Positions 62,169-64,000 of a stretch of 64,000 bases of DNA are shown here, piece by piece. Positions within the stretch are counted from its first letter, which is position 1, and each line of letters starts with the position of its first letter. A program made the translations under genes and the position numbers. The DNA comes from Sphingobacterium sp. (GTDB lineage Bacteria; Bacteroidota; Bacteroidia; Sphingobacteriales; Sphingobacteriaceae). The stretch spans positions 62,001-126,000 of the forward strand of contig JAITLV010000340.1 of the NCBI GenBank assembly GCA_031277685.1, in the 5' to 3' direction. Under the pieces are notes generated by a model. It saw only the letters and a program-made list of their open reading frames with translations, did not search any database and had not been told where the DNA came from.

Positions 62169-62789
62169 ATGAACAAACTCCTTGTCCTCATTATCCTGAT
62201 CGGAATCGGTCTAATCGCTTTCAAGGTTTCCAGAAATAATATACTTATCTCGGACAGTACTAAAAATGCGACCATATCAGATGAGGCGCGGTATAACCAG
62301 GCCATTGATCGGGTCAGATATCTCATTAAAACCGATAAAAAATATAATAAAAAATTTTCCTTTCTACTTGATATGAAGAGACCTTCGGGAAGGAATCGCT
62401 TTTTCGTTGTCGATCTCCAAAACAACCAAATATTGGACCAGGGCTTGGTTGCCCATGGTTCGGGTTCGGAAACGGGGAAAACTGGCAGATTAAAATTCAG
62501 CAATACGGAAAATTCTTTTGCAACCTCATTAGGCATGTATGTAATTGGTAGCTCCTATAACGGCCGCTTCGGAAAAGCGTATAAGTTGTACGGGCTTGAG
62601 GGCTCGAACAGTAAAGCCTACGATAGGAATATTGTTTTACATAAATACGACCGCGTACCATATGATGAACAAGTCGCTCCAATATGCTTAAGTGAAGGCT
62701 GTCCAATGGTGAACATAAAATTTTATGAGAGATTGCAAAACATCATTGACTCCGCTCAGGAGAAAATCATCTTAAACATTTATTACTAA
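62169..62789 (+). CDS. Murein L,D-transpeptidase catalytic domain protein
   Basis: 206 residues from ATG 62169 (a TTG upstream is ignored). An N-terminal membrane anchor (LLVLIILIGIGLIAF) precedes the catalytic domain: FFVVDLQNNQILDQGLVAHG, SGSETGK, N-I-V-L-H-K-Y-D and the cysteine motif LSEGCPMV. The His and Cys positions match the YkuD-like subfamily (PF13645 type), which may cross-link peptidoglycan or act on it otherwise. It is tail-to-tail with the next gene, 2 bases apart. Confidence 0.85.
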   Translation: MNKLLVLIILIGIGLIAFKVSRNNILISDSTKNATISDEARYNQAIDRVRYLIKTDKKYNKKFSFLLDMKRPSGRNRFFVVDLQNNQILDQGLVAHGSGSETGKTGRLKFSNTENSFATSLGMYVIGSSYNGRFGKAYKLYGLEGSNSKAYDRNIVLHKYDRVPYDEQVAPICLSEGCPMVNIKFYERLQNIIDSAQEKIILNIYY

Positions 62790-62791
62790 GT

Positions 62792-64000
62792 CTATTTAGA
62801 CTTTAATTCCCGGACTAAACTCAATAAGGTCTGATAAGGACTTTCTGATGTGATGAGCGATTTTAACCAAGCTATGAATCCCAAAACAAATAGATCCTGA
62901 TTTTCAGTATTGCCTGCCAATGAATCTATAGCAGCTATAAAATGTTTATCTCTAACAATAGCTGGGTTTTGTAAATACTTTTCCACCAATCTTAAAAAAT
63001 CCACAACTCGGCTTTCCCTGACTGTTTCAAGATATTTCTTATACCGACGTCTAAAACTTTTCACTCGTGAGGCCGCCAGATCAATATCGCCAAACTGACT
63101 ATGGATCAAGATCTCCAACAAGTTTTTACGAATCGTCCATAACATGCCCATTTTCTTTTCATACCAGGTATCTGTTCGAATCATTTTTCTTAATTCAGTT
63201 AATGCGAGCTTATCTTGAAATTGAGTCAGAAACATAGCCAGACATAATTGTAGATCGGCAACATCAGTCTCATTAGACTTCACTGTCACTTGCTGGATCC
63301 CAAAACGCAAGACAGCAAGCGCCTGAGCGCCCTCCCCCATGTAATGATAATTCAATGCTTTTAACAAATGATATCGTAAATAAAATTGGGTTCGGAAGGT
63401 CGTCCCTGGAGGACAGCTAGTAATTAGTCGTTCCAAATACACCAAACTCTCATGGAATAGTCCATTCCGTAGATTGAAATTGGCGAGGTAATAAAGAATA
63501 TGGAGATAATAAAACAAATGATGGACTGAACTCGCTTCCTGCCGGGTTATAAACTCATCACTTGTTGTCAAAAATGACTGTACCAATGCATAATTCTGAT
63601 GGATCGTAGCATACTCATTGGCAATAAATAATAGCTGATAAAGCGATTTAAAGGATAATAATTCCCGTAAGGAAATATCATATTTTCCAATTGTATCAGT
63701 TACTAACCTGGTTAAATCAACGATCTTTCCCTTCAGATGTATATCCTGCAATTCCGACCTCAAAAGTGCATAAGCTATTTGAAATTTTGCTTCCTGCCGT
63801 ACTTTATGCTGGTTCAGCATAAAACGATCGATGAGCTGATCCAAATTCGGACTGGGATCTAAATACGCATATTGCAGCCGAATCTGCAGAATTTCATTGA
63901 GTAAGCTAAATTGCTCCAGCAATAATGCTTTTTGTTCAGCTCGCTGAAGGCATTTAAGGCCAAGTTTTACCAGATTGTTCTCCAATAGAAAACGTCCGAC
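62792..64000 (-). CDS. Helical-repeat protein of unknown function (5' end outside window)
   Basis: The frame is open to the right edge (402 codons visible); the first in-window start is a TTG, so the true start probably lies beyond. The protein is leucine-rich and all-helical, with TPR-like helix pairs (e.g. SLVYLERLITSCPPGTTFRT, then YHLLKALNYHYMGEGAQALA), and a basic segment SRVKSFRRRYKKYLE. No enzyme motif is seen. TPR-like Bacteroidota proteins of this size are common and poorly known. Confidence 0.65.
   Translation of the reverse strand, partial: VGRFLLENNLVKLGLKCLQRAEQKALLLEQFSLLNEILQIRLQYAYLDPSPNLDQLIDRFMLNQHKVRQEAKFQIAYALLRSELQDIHLKGKIVDLTRLVTDTIGKYDISLRELLSFKSLYQLLFIANEYATIHQNYALVQSFLTTSDEFITRQEASSVHHLFYYLHILYYLANFNLRNGLFHESLVYLERLITSCPPGTTFRTQFYLRYHLLKALNYHYMGEGAQALAVLRFGIQQVTVKSNETDVADLQLCLAMFLTQFQDKLALTELRKMIRTDTWYEKKMGMLWTIRKNLLEILIHSQFGDIDLAASRVKSFRRRYKKYLETVRESRVVDFLRLVEKYLQNPAIVRDKHFIAAIDSLAGNTENQDLFVLGFIAWLKSLITSESPYQTLLSLVRELKSK

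Overview
The window looks like chromosomal DNA from a Sphingobacterium-like member of the Bacteroidota (Sphingobacteriaceae). It is AT-rich, has a SusC/SusD pair with a FecR-type anti-sigma end, three GH92 mannosidases and many lipoproteins, lacks obvious Shine-Dalgarno sites, and carries several Bacteroidota-type -7 boxes (TAnnTTTG). I see no rRNA, CRISPR array, phage or insertion sequence. One tRNA is present (Ala, anticodon GGC).

Left part (1-19.6 kb). This is an envelope and glycan region: the end of a FecR anti-sigma factor, SusC, SusD, a glutaminyl cyclase lipoprotein, three unknown lipoproteins, two decayed acetyltransferase genes, and three consecutive GH92 alpha-mannosidase genes. 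Two near-identical palindromes lie upstream of the longest GH92 gene.

Middle part (19.6-43.6 kb). A LuxR-type regulator, a LuxI/FeeM-like acyltransferase-fold protein and a ThiF/E1-like adenylyltransferase lie together. Next come a PQQ-propeller protein, a NamZ-type muramidase, an AraC regulator with an acyl-CoA dehydrogenase, an Upf1-like helicase, a KdgF-like cupin, a subclass B1 metallo-beta-lactamase, the tRNA, a D15-type outer-membrane protein, a FemAB-like ligase, a PolX-like protein with a degenerate polymerase core, YbaK, a Tam-like methyltransferase and a lipoate ligase. The section ends with a compact three-gene cluster: N-formylglutamate amidohydrolase, a QEGLA/MATCAP-type metallopeptidase and a GshB-like ATP-grasp enzyme.

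Right part (43.6-64 kb). Much of this serves aromatic amino acid use: hydroxylation of Phe to Tyr (PhhA), HPPD, homogentisate dioxygenase, an FAH-family hydrolase, an amino acid dehydrogenase and tyrosyl-tRNA synthetase. A polyamine cluster sits among them (SpeD, DUF4178, DUF350, membrane-fused spermidine synthase, FAD amine oxidase). Small BON, SH3, DUF695 and L,D-transpeptidase genes follow.

Most notable findings. (1) A complete transcription attenuator in front of tyrS: promoter, a 28-codon Tyr-rich leader ORF, and alternative 1:2, 2:3 and 3:4 hairpins ending in an intrinsic terminator. (2) A four-copy family of short RNA-like elements, each with a conserved 5' stretch of about 27 nt and a terminator hairpin whose stem covaries around a constant C-rich loop. 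Three copies are tandem in one 0.8 kb intergenic region. (3) The LuxR/acyltransferase/E1-like cluster. (4) The metallopeptidase/ATP-grasp/FGase cluster. (5) The polyamine-membrane operon. All functions are inferred from sequence reading without database searches.
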